From positions 69,915,142-69,979,141 of the forward strand of contig NC_133896.1 of the NCBI RefSeq assembly GCF_964199755.1: a DNA stretch of 64,000 nucleotides. Reading direction: 5' to 3'. The notes under the pieces were generated by a model. That model was not told the origin of the DNA. It saw only the letters and a program-made list of their open reading frames with translations, and searched no databases. Positions 37,601 through 52,600 of the stretch are shown here, one piece after another. The stretch comes from Larus michahellis (lineage: Eukaryota; Chordata; Aves; Charadriiformes; Laridae). The position numbers were made by a program, and so were the translations under genes. Position 1 is the stretch's first letter. The number at the start of each line of letters is the position of its first letter.

Positions 37601-40600
37601 TGCAATCTTATACGCGATATTTTCTCTCTTTCTTACTCCCTCCCTTCCAAACATGTCTAGCTTTCAGCGTATCAACTCTTCCAGGTAAGGACAGTCTTTC
37701 ACTATGCCCTGTGTGTACACAGATGGTGTTTGCCAGAGACAGTTATTTAAATACTACTGAATTAGGCTTTTAAAAGAACAACAGAGAAGACAGAGGAAAC
37801 ACACAAATATATTTCTAGCATGGATCTCTACAGCATCAATTCATAAGTCAGCGCAGAATCTCCGTTTATCTTGCCTGTGATGCAAAACGAATTGATTGAA
37901 CTTTGCATGTTAAGGGAGCTAAATCAAACACATTGAAGTAATCATTAAGAACAGCCACACTGTCTGCAGGAAAAGTATCCTCAGCTTTGAGCAGTACCTG
38001 AAATTCATGTTTTCTCTTTGCAAAAAAAAAAAAAAAAAAAGAAATTTACCTCTACAATCTCTTCTTTCATGACAGAAAGCTCACTGTTGTTCCTTGCCAT
38101 AAATTCATACCTGCATTTGGCATATTTCTTGGTCTGTGCTTTACTGTGTGCTTCATAGTTTCTGCAAAGCAAAGATCAGACTATTGTTCAGTGAGACATT
38201 CAAGCAAATAAAAACACAGACAAAACACCCTCTTCCGACAACCTGCAAAACAATTAAACAAAAACTCCCACCCTACCATAACATGATGCTGCTGTAGGAC
38301 TACCTATTCATAACACACTGGTTTAACTGCCCCAAAAAAAAAAAAAAAAAAAAAAAGAAACAAAAGAAAGAGGCGGTTGAGCTACATGGACCTTAAGAAC
38401 TGGTACTTGGCACTCTTTATTGGCTCACTGCTTGCAAGATGTATGATTACAACTTAGATTAGCAGGTGCCATTGTTTTAAAATAAACATGTACACTATAT
38501 TTAGTCTGTTTTCCTACAGTAGGTTAAACAATCATTTGCCATACAAACAAATGACTATACTTAGTATGTAATTGATATCTTGTGTTTTGTATGAAAATGT
38601 ATTTCTCGTGCTCATCATAAATTGTTTCATATACATCACAGATGAATAAATTTTTGCCATAAACACCAATGGAATCAAGCTCTAAAAAATGCTCACCTAC
38701 TGTAGATCAGTTTTCTTAATTGACCATAAGCTATTATCAAACTCTAACAACCTCAAGTTACTGTATCAATTAAAAATGAAAAATAACTTCTTGGCGGTTA
38801 CAAACAGTGCTCATTGTAGAACAAGGGATACCACAGTTTAACTCTGCGTCTTTCTGTTTCCATGAGGAAAGACCTGTTCAGAAGGCCTTTGGGTAAGAAG
38901 CTACTAGCTTCTTCAGCGTTTTACCTCTTCAAGGTGAGAAGCCCCCCGGCCCCCTCAAAACAGGTCCAAAATAAACAGTAACATTTTTCACTTATTGCAA
39001 ATTACGCCCAACAACCCAAACCCATACCAGGTAGTAAAGTCAAAAAAAAAAAAAAAAAAATCCAAACAGATAATGAAAACACGAAGCAATCAATGGTTTG
39101 AAATGCTGCATATGACGTCATAGCACAGGGATACAAATGCAGGTGGTTGTTGAGGCTGGTACCGCGTAACTGTGGGTCCCAGGTGTGCCTGAGCAGTCCA
39201 TTAGTTACCTAGCTATTGCATGGCTGTGGAGAACTGTCTCACTTGACTTGAAGAGCAGAACAAAAGAAGAGTCACATTTAGACTGAAAGATTATTTTGAA
39301 AGAAAGACAAAACACTAAAAGTGTTTAAGGAGAGAGTGCAAAACACCGGATGAACCCCACCCTGCAGAATAGCTGTTACGAGGCTGAAAGATGTGTGAGT
39401 AATCCCAATTTTTTTCCGCCACCCACTCAAAGTTCATATAATTTTGAACTCCCTTCTTACTATTTCAGGGATATGACTAATGTACCTCTGAAGGCACTTT
39501 TACTTTTAGGCTGCCTTTCCAAACTCGTTTCACTAACAGTGTCTTCCTACCCTGTCCACACCTAAGTATCCTGATCCCTTCAAAAACCGTAACTCAGGAA
39601 GAATTTAACAAAATGCTTACGTTTCAGTTTTACTCCACTCTGTTGCAATCAACAGCAACATCCCCAGAGCACCGGCTAGTCAGTGGCCGTACGCTTCTGA
39701 AGTGGCCATAATTCTTCAAGCCCAGCTTAATGAGCCAAACAATTTACGTGGGGCACAATATTCTCAGTGCTTCCTTCCCTCCATCCTCCACCGTGCTTTC
39801 TTACTGCCTGTCCGATACACCGTAACTGCAGCCCTTTGCTCGCCTGCGCATGCTGAATGAGACTCTAGTGGATTGCAGAAACTTCCAGGGTGCTTTTCTT
39901 CAAACAACAGCACAAAAACAATCTACACAACATACTGCTGTGAAACACTACACGACTTGCTGAGAATCTATTCAGTTCTCTTTCAGCATCAGAGTCCCTG
40001 ATATACCCCGTAACACGCTGAAAGTTTAAGGTCCTAACACTTAACTTTAAGTCACCCAAGGAAAGCACACCTTCATGGAGGTCCTGGCATGTTGGAATAA
40101 GGCTCACTGAAGTTCCCCGTGTAACCTAACTGTCCACCAGAAGGTAGTGGGTGGCCTGGTCACTGCGCTCGGACTGCTCATTAGGAATGCTGTCTTTGAA
40201 CAAGGACCAGCAAACGATGGCTTAAAGGATCAGCTTGAATTTCTCACTCCCTCCCCCAAGCCCACTCCTCCACCTGCTTCTTCACAGATGATTTAAAATT
40301 TATCTTTCAATGGAAGCTAATTGGGGTAATACTTACTAACAGCTTTCCCCCAATAAAGAGCTCCTGCCAGGCACATATTATACATGCCTCACGAGCCAAT
40401 TAACAAATGGAAGTTTGTGTCGTGTTGAACAGACTGGAAGACAGGGGCACACTGTGGGTGTTTGCATCAGTACCAGCCATCTAGACTCTCTCTGGCAACC
40501 AGCGGTGAGAAACAGGCACCACTACTGCAGGTCTCTCTTCACATCTTTCAAAAGAGTAATTTCACCTTACATGAACTGCGTCTTAGAAACACCCATTTCT

Positions 40601-43600
40601 CTTTACCCGCCACAGAGGAGGCTGGATGACTCTTTCAGCTGCAGCCAGATACACTGATATCATCTATAGTTCAATGCAATAAGCCCCATTCTCTAAACCT
40701 GAAATGAAGGCAACAACATCTGCATGGAATACTCTTACTCTGAAAGGACAAAACAGGTCTTACCACGTTACAGATAAGAGAGAAAGGAATTTAGAGTACG
40801 CATCATCTATGCTTCAAGCTGACTGGTCCTGAGACAAGAACCCAAAGAGTAATCAAGTTTGAGAAAAAGATTAGAGGTGACTACTACTGCTGCTGTTGTT
40901 ATGAAGAATAAATCCAAAGTTCAGGAAAAGAATCAAGCCTTCACCCTGCACACCACATGAGAGTATGTTTGCATGCAGATTAACAGGCTCTTTTAGCACA
41001 CAGCTCAAAAGGAGGGGTTATGCAAAGGTTTTCCTCAAAAGAGTTACATCAAAGCTGTTTTAACCAGCAATCTGATCCCCAAGGCTTAGCTTAAACATCT
41101 TCCATTGCACATAAGCTAAAATACTCTTCATACGGTGCTATAGGTTGGCACAGGGGAGCAATTCCAACACCACTTTACTGATTTACTTCCAGTTTGTACC
41201 AGTACAAATCCTCCCCAGAGACAAGGCTGGGACTCCAAGGATGACTGCATTTGATCTTGTCAAGCTATTCGGATTTAGGCTAAAATGAAAAGGATGGAAG
41301 AGGATGTGCTAAAAGACACTGGTTGCCATGCAAACATTTCAGAGCACTTTTTGTACCATTTGAAAGAGAATGGAATAAACACAGAGGTACTACTCTGAAA
41401 GGGGATATTTATGCACTATCCCAGAAAACAAAAAGCAGGAGACTATGGAGCACTTAAGTGAGCAGCTAAACAAATCAAACGATCATTCAAAACAAGGAGG
41501 GATGAATCTCAGAGTAGACTTGTCATTCTTTGTAGTTCTGAAAAGAGCAAAGAATATTTTTAAAAACATGAAACAAAGCAGAAATAAAATTTAAACCCAA
41601 ACAGGAGGATTCTGCATTCTCAATAGCATTGGAATTCCACCATATAATTTTTGACAAAAGCATCGATTTAACAGCATACATAAACAGGGCAGTTTCATAG
41701 AAAACATACTAAAAGAGTCTTAATGATGTGCCTTAGAGAAGCAAAAGCAGAATTCCCACTGCTAACAAGAATCGCTTCCTCATAGAAATAACGATCTGGT
41801 CCAGACGCAACCAGAGGTAATTACAGACACCGCCACCCCAATAGCAATAAGTCGGGACAGTTATCCACAGCACCACGCACGCCGCTGATTCAGTGTTACC
41901 TATCTACATGTCGGCTAACAGTTTGCTTAAAGGCGGCAACAGCCGCCCCCTGGTCCAGCAGAGGCCCTCTTTTGTAAACCGTGTTACTGAATGCATACCC
42001 GTCGGACGGAGGGTAGTCGGGAACACTGGGAGGCTGGAAGACAAAACAGAAAGAAAGCCACAAGGTGGATTAGTGTCATCAACCCCACCGCCTCGTTCAC
42101 TTAATCCAGCCCCCCTAGGGCCCTGTCAGCATTCAGGTGTCCTCAGGTGCTCAGGGTTCTGCTATGAAAAGTTAATAACTTCTGCATTTCAAATACATAA
42201 ACACGGAGATCAAAAGGATAAGAATAAAAGAATTTCTATCCTAAGTCATCCCACTGCATTAATATTGCAGTGGCTAGTCTTTAGAAAAACAGTTCTCTGG
42301 GGCAAGGTCTGTGTCATCTCTCAGATATCACTACAGCAACACAACTTACAAACAACAATGACTGCACGGCTTTAAAATAAACAGCGCTGAAAAACCACTT
42401 TGAGCTTTTGTTCTAGATGTACACTTAGAGCCAGAAAACTCTAGCTAGCTAACAGTATGTCTGTAGAAGAAATAAAACCTCCCTAGTAAAACTATCACTC
42501 AATTGCAGGAGCATAATATCAGCGGCTCGTTTATGTCACCCTCTTGCTGAATATGACCATAGTCAAAGAAGAAATGCAAAAAAGGAATGTGGTAGTTGGT
42601 ATAATTAAGGATTTTAATTAAGGAAAAGAATCACAATTTATCACAAGCACATATATAAGAATATTCAAGGCTTTAGGAAATTCTTTTTGAACAGCAGTCC
42701 TTTGAAAAAAAACCAAAACACCTGAAGTACAGCAACGATACTCTGCTTCTAAGTGAGAATTATTTTAATCACCATCCCCCAAAACAAAAGCAAGCTAAGC
42801 AATTCATTTCTGGAGATAACGATATTGAAATTGCTCATTCTAGATCTTTTCCTTACACCACCGTCCCGTTGCAGCAAGTTAGAACAGCTGAGATTCATCA
42901 GAAATTTCCAAATCTCTAAGCCTGGTTTAATGTTTTGTTGGGTTGGTTTTTTTCCCTGTCTGTGTGGCTACAGAAAAACCATTCGCCTAATTTCTACCTC
43001 CAAGTACCCGACCTGGTGCCCAGAGACACGTGTCTACGAGGCTCAGGCTTTATGAAAAGAAATTAAAACCACACAACCTTGCCCCTACACATAGAATATT
43101 CTTTAAAACTGTATTATTAAGACCTCTCTGAAAAAAAAAAAAAATCTCAAGTGTCACCCAGCTTACACCTTACATCAAAAGACACCCAGGAAGCAGGGAC
43201 TCATTTTACTTCACACACAAATTATCTGCATCGCCTCAGCCTCACTGGGCTCTCTATCACCAGTTCCCTGTTGTTTCACTGCTATTTGAAGTCCTCAACT
43301 GAAGTCCTGAACTGGCTCCACCTGGAAACCCCTTCCCAGCGGGAAGTAGTGTGTGACTACATCTTAAGGTTTGGGAATGAAAAGGAAAAAAAAAAAAAAT
43401 TTAAAAAAAAATGGTTCTCATGAGGAGGAACCTCCAATGCACTTTGCCAGATGCCAGAGCAGTCCCTGCCCAGCTGGGAGGGCGGCTGGGGCAGCTGCAC
43501 GCACCCCCTCTCCATTCCCAGTGGGACACAGCCCTTGACACGCAGCTTCGGACCTCGGGAAGTAACGTCACACAGGGCCAATTAGCGGCAAGGGACGAAC

Positions 43601-46600
43601 ACTTTAATTCTCATTTTTCCAGCACCCTTCGTTAAACAAGCTGTTACGGCAGACTTGGGAAAGCGCGTCTGGTATCACCCACTCCAGGGCGGTCCTTTTG
43701 ATGCAGATAAATAACATTTTGCACTGGGGCAGCTTTTTCCAGCTGAGTACCTGCAGCCTTTCACAGCTATTAAGCAGCTCAGCGGTCTTCCCCCTAGGGA
43801 TGCGCCCGAGGAGGCACTGGTGCAAGGAACCATGGTACCCAGGTTAAACGACTTGCCCAAGACCACGTGGGAATCAGCAACAGTCATGAAACCAAGGCCT
43901 GACATCCCAGGCACATAAACGCCTTCAGTGAACTGGGATTTATTTTAATTGGGTTTTTTTGGTCTTTTGATGATTAAGATGAAGAGGCTAAGCTGGCACA
44001 GACAGCTACCAATCCAACCAACATTACTGACACCAAAAAGAATGAAATTAATTCCCTGAAACACAAGCAAAAAAAATCCCTCAATGTATTTCACCACCCC
44101 TATAAAATTGTTTAAAAAAAAAAAACAAAGGCAAAACAAAACAAACCTTCATGGAAATGTAGAGCAGCAGTGAAACACTGAGACAATATTTGATGAGATT
44201 TTTTTGGAAGCTGACTAGGGAAAGGGGTGACAGCAATGGCAACAGCTACATTTCATATTATTGTGCCCATTTACTTTACTAAATGCTTTTTTGCTCACAA
44301 CGAATCATTGGCAATAACTTGGGTTTTGGTACATTTATTCTTGCATATCTTGTTAGGCATAAAGCCAGTGTTTTAAGTAATCAACTATGTACCATGTTAT
44401 CCTCCTTTGCTTGGCAGACTTTTTACCCAACTTGTTTGTCCCTATAGCTGAGTAGAGGTTTTCTGGTTGTCTTTTTTTTTCTTTGACTAACGGAGATTCT
44501 GATGAAAACAAAGTTTTATTGTGACAAGCTTTCCGTGGACAGTTTTGATAAGCTTTTGGGGAAGCTTTGTTGTCTCCAATAAGAGAATTGCTCTGCAAGA
44601 GAACGCCACCTCACAACAGCCATTAATCCTTCCCTTGAATCTTCTTACATATGTGCGTTTTTCCACTAACAGATAAAAAGGTATTTTAAAATTAAGATAA
44701 AATCCAGTATCATTGCATTAAGATGTACTCCAAATACAGTACTGGTGTAGGTTGCTTAAGGAAGACAGGACTATGGAAGAAAGACTATGGACTGAACCTA
44801 GAAAACCCTTAGGTGCACTTACATATCACAGCTGCTAGCAGGGCATCTTGAACTAGCTAACGCTTGATTGAAACTAAAGCTAGCATAGAAAAATAAATTA
44901 AAATTTTAAATTGAAACAACAAAAAGCATCCAGAACTAAAACTTTTACATGTTTAAAAAGGCAGTATCTTTTTTTCTGAACAAAAAAGCAACACAATCCA
45001 CTTTTATTCTTAAAATTTTCACATAAACCAAAGTACCTATTCTGGCCAACTCTACTGAAAGAGAGTAGGGTGTAGAATCTTTATAGTCAGTCCCTTTGTT
45101 TCTCAGCAAAGTTACACAGAATACGCACTCTGGTTTCTCTGAAGGCTTTAGATGGTGACGCATGTTTCCATCCTTTAAACAGAATAACTTATTTTTTGCT
45201 AAAATGATCACATTTCTTGGGATAAAAGGATGGGAAAAATGTTCCTGTGCAATAATTCTTCCAATTGGCAGCTGTTTTTCAGAAGTAGGCCTAAATTACC
45301 TGAGATGACATTACTGCTATAGCACCTCCACATACTTTCTTGCAATACAGTGAAAGTATCAAGAAATTAATGAAAGGAATAGTGAATTCCACATTTGTGA
45401 GGAAGCAGCTTAAATCCAAAATTCCCCAAAAAGTGGTGTTTTTTACTTTTTGTCTGTGTGCCTGTGCATGAATGCACATTTGAGAATGCTTTGGTTCAAA
45501 TCCTACCTGAAGTATATATGACCAAAATCAATGGGATCTGAAAGCACAGGTCAAGAATCAAACTGAACCGTACGGGCTCGGATTGTCCTCCCAACTGAGG
45601 CAGGAAAGTTCACGAAGTTCAAGGAGAGCAGTAGGCAAAAGCCTTATGGTTTTCCTAATCACGTTTTTGGTGGCTGAAGAGGTATTTGGTTCCGTATAAC
45701 TTAAATATAAGTATAATGAGTTTGCACTGATGTAGCAGACATCAGAGTACGGTTACCCCAACAATATCGCAGAATATTTTTGCTATGAAGGAAACAGTTG
45801 GTGTTGCCTTCAGACAACCTACCTCAGTGGACAGTCTTTTCATTTCTTGCTTCCGCTGTTGCTCTGCAACATTTGCCACAGACTCAGCCAAATGATTGAG
45901 TTCTTGCTCCTTTGGAGCTCCCATGAAGTTCAGCAAAGGAGGCTCCCAACCATTTCGGAAACGGGGGACATAAGGTGGAATAAAATGGTCTTTGGGCCAA
46001 TCCGCTCTGTATGAAAAGTAAATTAGAGATCTGTATCAAGGGCCATACAAATATTGATTTCATATGTTTCCTAAACATTGAAATGCTTAGAATTTTAAGT
46101 AGTATAGAGGAGAGGCTGGGATTAAAGTACAGGCAGAATTGTGCTAGAACTCAGAAAATCAGCAAAAACATTTATTGACCACAACTATGCTCCCTGCTGT
46201 GCCCTGCAGAAAGAAACTGCTCCTGTCCTAAGGACTTGACAGTGGTAAAACACAACAAATTTTTGTCTTGTAGCAAAGGATGAGTAACAGAAGAATCAAT
46301 CACAAACAAATCTAGGATTTGTTTCAACTGTCACATGAGGAAAAATAATTGCAATGCTCTATTTGTGTTAAAGCACCAGACAAAAGACTCCAAAGAAACA
46401 GCCTGCTTTATAAGAAAGTCTGAAAGCAGATGTGAAGCATGGAAACTTAGGGGGCACAGCTACACCTAAAAGAAAAAGTTAAGCAATAGCATTTACTGAC
46501 AAAAAACCCCAACTCTACATGCTCCAAGGCACAAGAATTATCATCACATTTGCTGCCCAGATTGATCTTTTTAAAATACTGTGCCAGTTTTCAGAGCTCC

Positions 46601-49600
46601 ATTAGCATTCCCTATTGTAGTTTTCATAAACAAACATTTTCATGCTCTGCCTTTTCATTATACATAACAAGCTGCCCCACAGTATAACTTACTGTATCTT
46701 CACAGTGGAAGCAGAAACGGGAATGTATGTTACAGTCTTTTAACAGTCTTGTTGTTGACACTGCTCAAAATTAAGGGACAAATGCTGCCAGTTACACAAG
46801 TTGCAGAAGCAGCCAGCAATTGCTAGCCCATTAGCAGGCCTCAAACGGGTCAGTAACCCTTGAGTTTCACCATTCACACCACAGTGTACCTCTGTAGACT
46901 GAGATCATTCAGACCATCATTTCTAATCTGCACAGGTCAACCAGCTGTATTCTAAGTGCTTCTTCATTCTTCACTGCCCAACACGAGCTACTTCTATTTC
47001 CATTAAACTTTTTTCAGGATGGACTAAACAAATGATGACGGTAGTTCCCAAGACAAGGAGCCCATTATTTTACCAGTGACCCACTTTTCCTGCATGGGGC
47101 TCCAATGCTATGAGGCAATTTCCACTGCCGGTATCACCACAAGCTGCTATGAAGCCAGCAGAGCTTGAGGCAGGTAAAGGCAAGCGGATGGTGCTTTGCT
47201 GGGGTAAGCTCTCTGGCAATCACAAGGAGCTGCAACTCCTGTTTCCACCTCATTTTGTAGTAGCAGGCCAAACAATAGGCCCAAAGGATGAACTTTAACA
47301 TTCCTGGTCCTGCGGCAGAGTGAGCTCAAGGAAGGGAAAGAACTGTACGTCACTCTCCCTACTCTGAGGGTGTTTATCACTCCATGCCCTAGGGCCTTCC
47401 ATGCAGCCTTCCTTACCAGCAAAACACTCAACTACTTTTTAATCAATCAATTACTTAAAGAAATCTACTTGGTAGGTATTTATGTTCCAATTCGAAATCT
47501 AAGAGCAAGGATGAATAAACACAAAATACATGACGCATTTCCAGCCCAAGTGATTGCATATACTTAATCATCATCAAAAGCACTTATCTACCACAGATTA
47601 CAGAGTTAAAACATACTTTGCAAATTTAAAGCTTTTTTTTTTTGCACTTTCTATTTACTTAAGTATTTTCAAACCATATACTTGCTTCAAAAACAACAAA
47701 TGTATAAAATAGTTAATTTTCAGCTAGGCCTAACCATAACAGTGAATCCATAAGCACAACATGTAGGGTATGCACATGTGACATGGTTCAGCCAATAAAC
47801 ACTGAAAATTGAAATGTGTATCCTGTTCATCAATATTTTGTCACTTTTTATTGCAACTTCTTCAGACTGATCGTTAATGAAGTCAAGATAGCTGGGTTGG
47901 AAAAATAAGGGTGAAAAACAACCGGAAACATGCAAGGGACAGTTCAGAAAAAACTGACTGCAAAAGGTTATGTCAAGAGGTTCTTCATACCATGGACAAA
48001 AAAAAAGAAATTCTGTCTGCATTTTCTCCCTCCTTGAGACCCCTAAAATCAAACCACTACCAAATCCCACTGACGCTGAAGAGCTCCTTTCCAAAAACTT
48101 TAAAGAACAGTTCTGAAGAGTCGAAAGCCTGACAAATGAATATTGAGTTTATTGGGGAGCGGATAACCTGGTTAAGATCGTGTCAATAAACGTGAGTTTA
48201 GAGATCGTCTCTAAAATATGCAGTGGCTTTTTCTCACCTGGCTTTGGTCCATGTGTCACCCAATGACATCCATAACTGTCCTTCCTCACTAGTGACAGTA
48301 TATCGCAGGAAGTCTACAGTATCTTTTGTTAAGAGGGGGCTGAGTACTGTACCAGCAAGCTCTGGACCTCCTGTTGTCTGCACCACCTAAATCCAAGTAT
48401 TCAAATAACACAAAGAACAAACACATTGTCAGTAAGGAAGTTACTGTGAACATAAGTTACCTACAGTGCTGCTAGGAAACATTGGTTACTCACAAAAACA
48501 CCCTCCAAAAAAACCTCTGAGAAGCTAACAGTGTGTCTTAACATCCTATGGGTTAACTAACGGATTTATTGCAAAAGAACTGCTGTCCTGGTAACCAACC
48601 ATTTTACATTTAGACCCACTTTTGGCAATGTTATTTTTGCTCTACTGATCAACATCACGCATACTGCCATTAAACAGACATACGGTTATCCTTCCAACTC
48701 TCCTCCTGCATTATGTAAATTATTTCAATTTTTTTATTGTTAATTAAAAATTATAATGGCAAACTGTAACACACAAAGCTAAAGGTTATTTAAATAAATA
48801 TATTTAATAGGTGTGAATATACACAGCAAAGGATATAAATTATTTTCTAAAGAGAAGTGTCCTGAGACACACATTTCTCCTTAGTTATTGTCCAGGGACA
48901 CAACATTTCAATCTTGTTATCCTTGAAAAGGTCACAGAGGATATAAATACAAGAGTTCTGAAGGAAAACAATTAGAAAATGATAAAACCTTACCATATGT
49001 AGTGGGGTAAACAGAAAATGAACCAATTCAGCCGCACTAGGATTCTGGATATGGAACTTTAATTTGGCCTGAAGGAATTGGAAAATGATACATTTTATGA
49101 AACGGTTAACTTTTGTGATAATAAATACTTCATGTAAGAATGGCCATCCCTGGTCAGGTCCGCTTAAGCCCAGTGTTTTGTCTGCAACATCTGCTAAGTG
49201 TAAGTGCTCATTCATCCAATTGCTTTTGAATCCATGTGTAGCTTTAACACCTATTGCGCAGAACAAGAAGTTCCACAACTGACTTATATGCTTTGTAAAG
49301 AGGCATCTCATTTGGAAATTTGCTATCTCTTAGTTTCATTAGCATTCTGTAGTTCTTTTCCAAATGAAAACTGAGCAATCCTTCTCTGCTTGCTTTTTCC
49401 AGTGATGCTCATAACCATTTACATATTTATTGCATTCTCACTCTGTTTGGTCTTTTCCAAGCTAACATAATTCCTTGGAGCATTCTTGTCTTCCCTGTAC
49501 CTTCTTCAATTTTGCTACACTGGGAACAAAATAAGGCCAGGGAACATAACAGCATGTTGATGCTCTTTATTTGATGATTTTCTTTTTTTTTTTTTTTTCC

Positions 49601-52600
49601 TAATGGTTCTTAACATTTGCTTGGCTGATCGCCATTGAACCCAGATGACATTCTCACAGGAATCTGTATCACATCAACATTTTGTTCTAACTTGTTTTAC
49701 ATATGAGATTTTTCCCCACCAGTCCATGCTCTATCATATCTATCACCACTGAATTTCATCTGTCACTGTATCTGCTATCTTGAGATATTTCCACATCTGT
49801 AGACTCTTCACTCCCCGTTTGCCAGAACACCTGTAAAGACATTGCACAAGCAAAGGCCTCTGCAGGGGCATGTGTGGGACTTCACTGCTGAATTTACTGC
49901 ACTTTGAGAACTGGCATTTTAGTCCTATAATTTGTTCTCTATTTCACCAAACAAGAATCTAAGAAGCTACATTCAACCTTACAGTAGCTCGGTTTCTTTA
50001 AGAACCTCAGGGTGTGCAACCTTGCTGGATGTGTTTTGGAAATCCAAAGAAACAAAATCAAAGAACTGATGGATTTGTAGACGTTATTTTGTTTTGCAAG
50101 ATGCAAGTTTGCTTCTTCCTCAATTTAATATACCTGCCTACAAACTGCATCCCACGTGCAAGTACCTCAGGGGTACCCAGTTGTCATAGTCACTCGGATT
50201 CTTGGAATGACTGTAAAGATTATCAGCATTATCTTAAACACTTCTCTTCCGCTGGAAGAAAGGCAGTTTGAGAGAGGTTACGTGCCATACTGTGTGGTCT
50301 GCTGACTTAGTTTTTGGAATAGATGGATCAATGGTGCCCATTCAAACAGGGCTTCTATTCATCTGCCTGTAACTTGCCATTTTGATTTGCTGTTCTTTAA
50401 CTCATTACCAGTTCTTCAATTTGAAACTGATAATCTCTTGTGTACCCCCATAAAAAACACTTTTCATGAACATATTTTCCACTATCAGGCTTTTCCAAGT
50501 AAATATATGCATTAAAAAAACCCCACAAACATATAGTTTCTGTGATACAGCTTCCTGGAGGATTTATTTTATTTACTGATCACCCGTTGGCCCTGCAGGC
50601 TCCAGAAATAAGTAGCATGCCAGAATGTGTTTTAAAAAGTTATAGTAATTTTTATTGCATCTTGCCATCTGTTCCTCAAACTGCTTTTGCCTAGCCTCAT
50701 TCTACTTTTACATCTAGCCTTCCAGAGTGTGCCTCCAAATGAAGAAAGGAGGAGGATGTGTTTTTATTTCTAATAACTTCCTATACATTGTTCTTCAGTC
50801 ATAACAACTTTCTTTCAGTCTTTCTAAAGTTTTTTCGACATATGGTAGGCATTTTCTAGGAGCTTCCAGCATGGTGTTTTAAAACAGTTTCCATTCTACT
50901 GACAAAGATTTTATTCTTCTAGCCGCTCCTTTTATTTTTAAACTTTCAGATTTAGGTTCTTCATTTTGTACAGTTCTCCATGTCTGACATAAAGCACCAG
51001 AAAGTGAAATTTCAGGCTTTTAAGGCTCTCGCAATGATGCTGAAGTAAAGCACTGTTATACAGCACAGCTCTTCAAGAGCAACATTAGAAATCAGGCCCT
51101 AGAAGCTGCTGAGGACCAAAACAAGAACTGCTGCTTCTTCTGCACAGAAGATAAAGATTCAAAGATGCACATATTGTTTTGGGGTGAAAAACTAATTTAA
51201 ATGCAGAACGCATAAGAAGTAAGAATGGAAAAAAACTTAACATTACAAGCACTCTTACTGAGAAGGATCAGCATATTCTAAAGACATCCATCCCCACAAA
51301 ACCAGAAATCCTTTGAGGTCAGAATCACAGGATTTGATGTAGGGTTTGAAAAAAAAAAAATATTCTTAACATTTCTAAATATCTCCTACAGCCCTGCAAT
51401 CATAATTCATTCCCCAAGAGGAAGAAAAAGCTGATTGCACTCAGTGAAGACAAGAACAATTTTCCCCATTGGCATAGCTTCCCCAGCAATTGGAAGGGAC
51501 AGTCAGTATCTGAAAGCAAATGCTTCGAAGGTGTCCCACTTGCTGACCTCCTTTAATAGCACTTGCAGAAAGGAGATGCCAGGAGAAGGCTCTTGAATTA
51601 GCATCTCTGCTTGTTGAGAACCTATAAAGAGACAGTAATTTGTTGGATGGACTGTTCTGAGGCCAGAAAGGTCCTATGTAATGATGGCAAAAAGTACAGG
51701 GAGTCTGATGGGCATAGCTGAATAAAACTAAAGCCACAGCTGGTGATGCTGGCAAGCATGCAACAGAACTGTGATCCCAACAGACGTTCCTAGAAATACT
51801 TTTACTATTTAAACTCAAATTTCCCAAGCAAAAGGCTTTCAAGAACCAAGAAAAAAAAGCAGCACAACAATGCAGAAAGAAATATGCTCATCTAGCCACT
51901 GTGTAGAGCCCTTAAGGAGCAGCATCCCAAAGCTGGCTCAAAGGCCAACCTAGGCCAGAGGTTGCCAGCTCTGCTCTTGTCTCACTTCAGCCTTGGATGG
52001 AGAAGGAATAGGCAAATGTCTAAGATCAGTCAGGTATCAGCTGAATTATCTTCCTGCGTGTCAGCCAAGGACCAAACAAGATTACATTTCCAGGTATGTC
52101 ATTCTTGAAGAGGATACTTGTGGGTTTGCTTCTCCTGAAAGAGCAGTGGAGACCAAGACAACAGAGGCCCAGGCTCACAATTCCCTGGATGGCACGACCA
52201 CCACAGCTGGCAGCAGTAAAGCATTTAAGACCCACAAGGATTTTCTACATGGACAAGGCACCAGAAAAGTTAGACAGAAGGCAGAAGACTTGATTAATAC
52301 ATTCCCAAAGACAAGACAGCCATCTGCAGCTCCCTCGAGGGAGTCAACAATAATGCATCCACGCTGTCTGGAATAGCAGGAACATCCAAGAAGACTGAAC
52401 TTAAAAATAACTGCAAAGCAAGTAGGTCGTGTTACTGATTCTTCCTTGTCCTATTCATCTTTCCCCAAAATTTTAGTTCTTCACTTCATACTAGTGAAGT
52501 AAGACACAGGAAAACCAGTGCAGCACAACTGACACCCAAATTAATTTTGTAGTGGTGGGGAAAACAAAGATCATTTTATACTTAACATCAATTATCTCAG

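Noticed and set aside
41989..42033. PxxDY self-ligand for the EPS8 SH3 domain in PPSVPDYPP
   Set aside because: The residue four before the Tyr is Ser, not Pro, so the PxxDY motif is not met.
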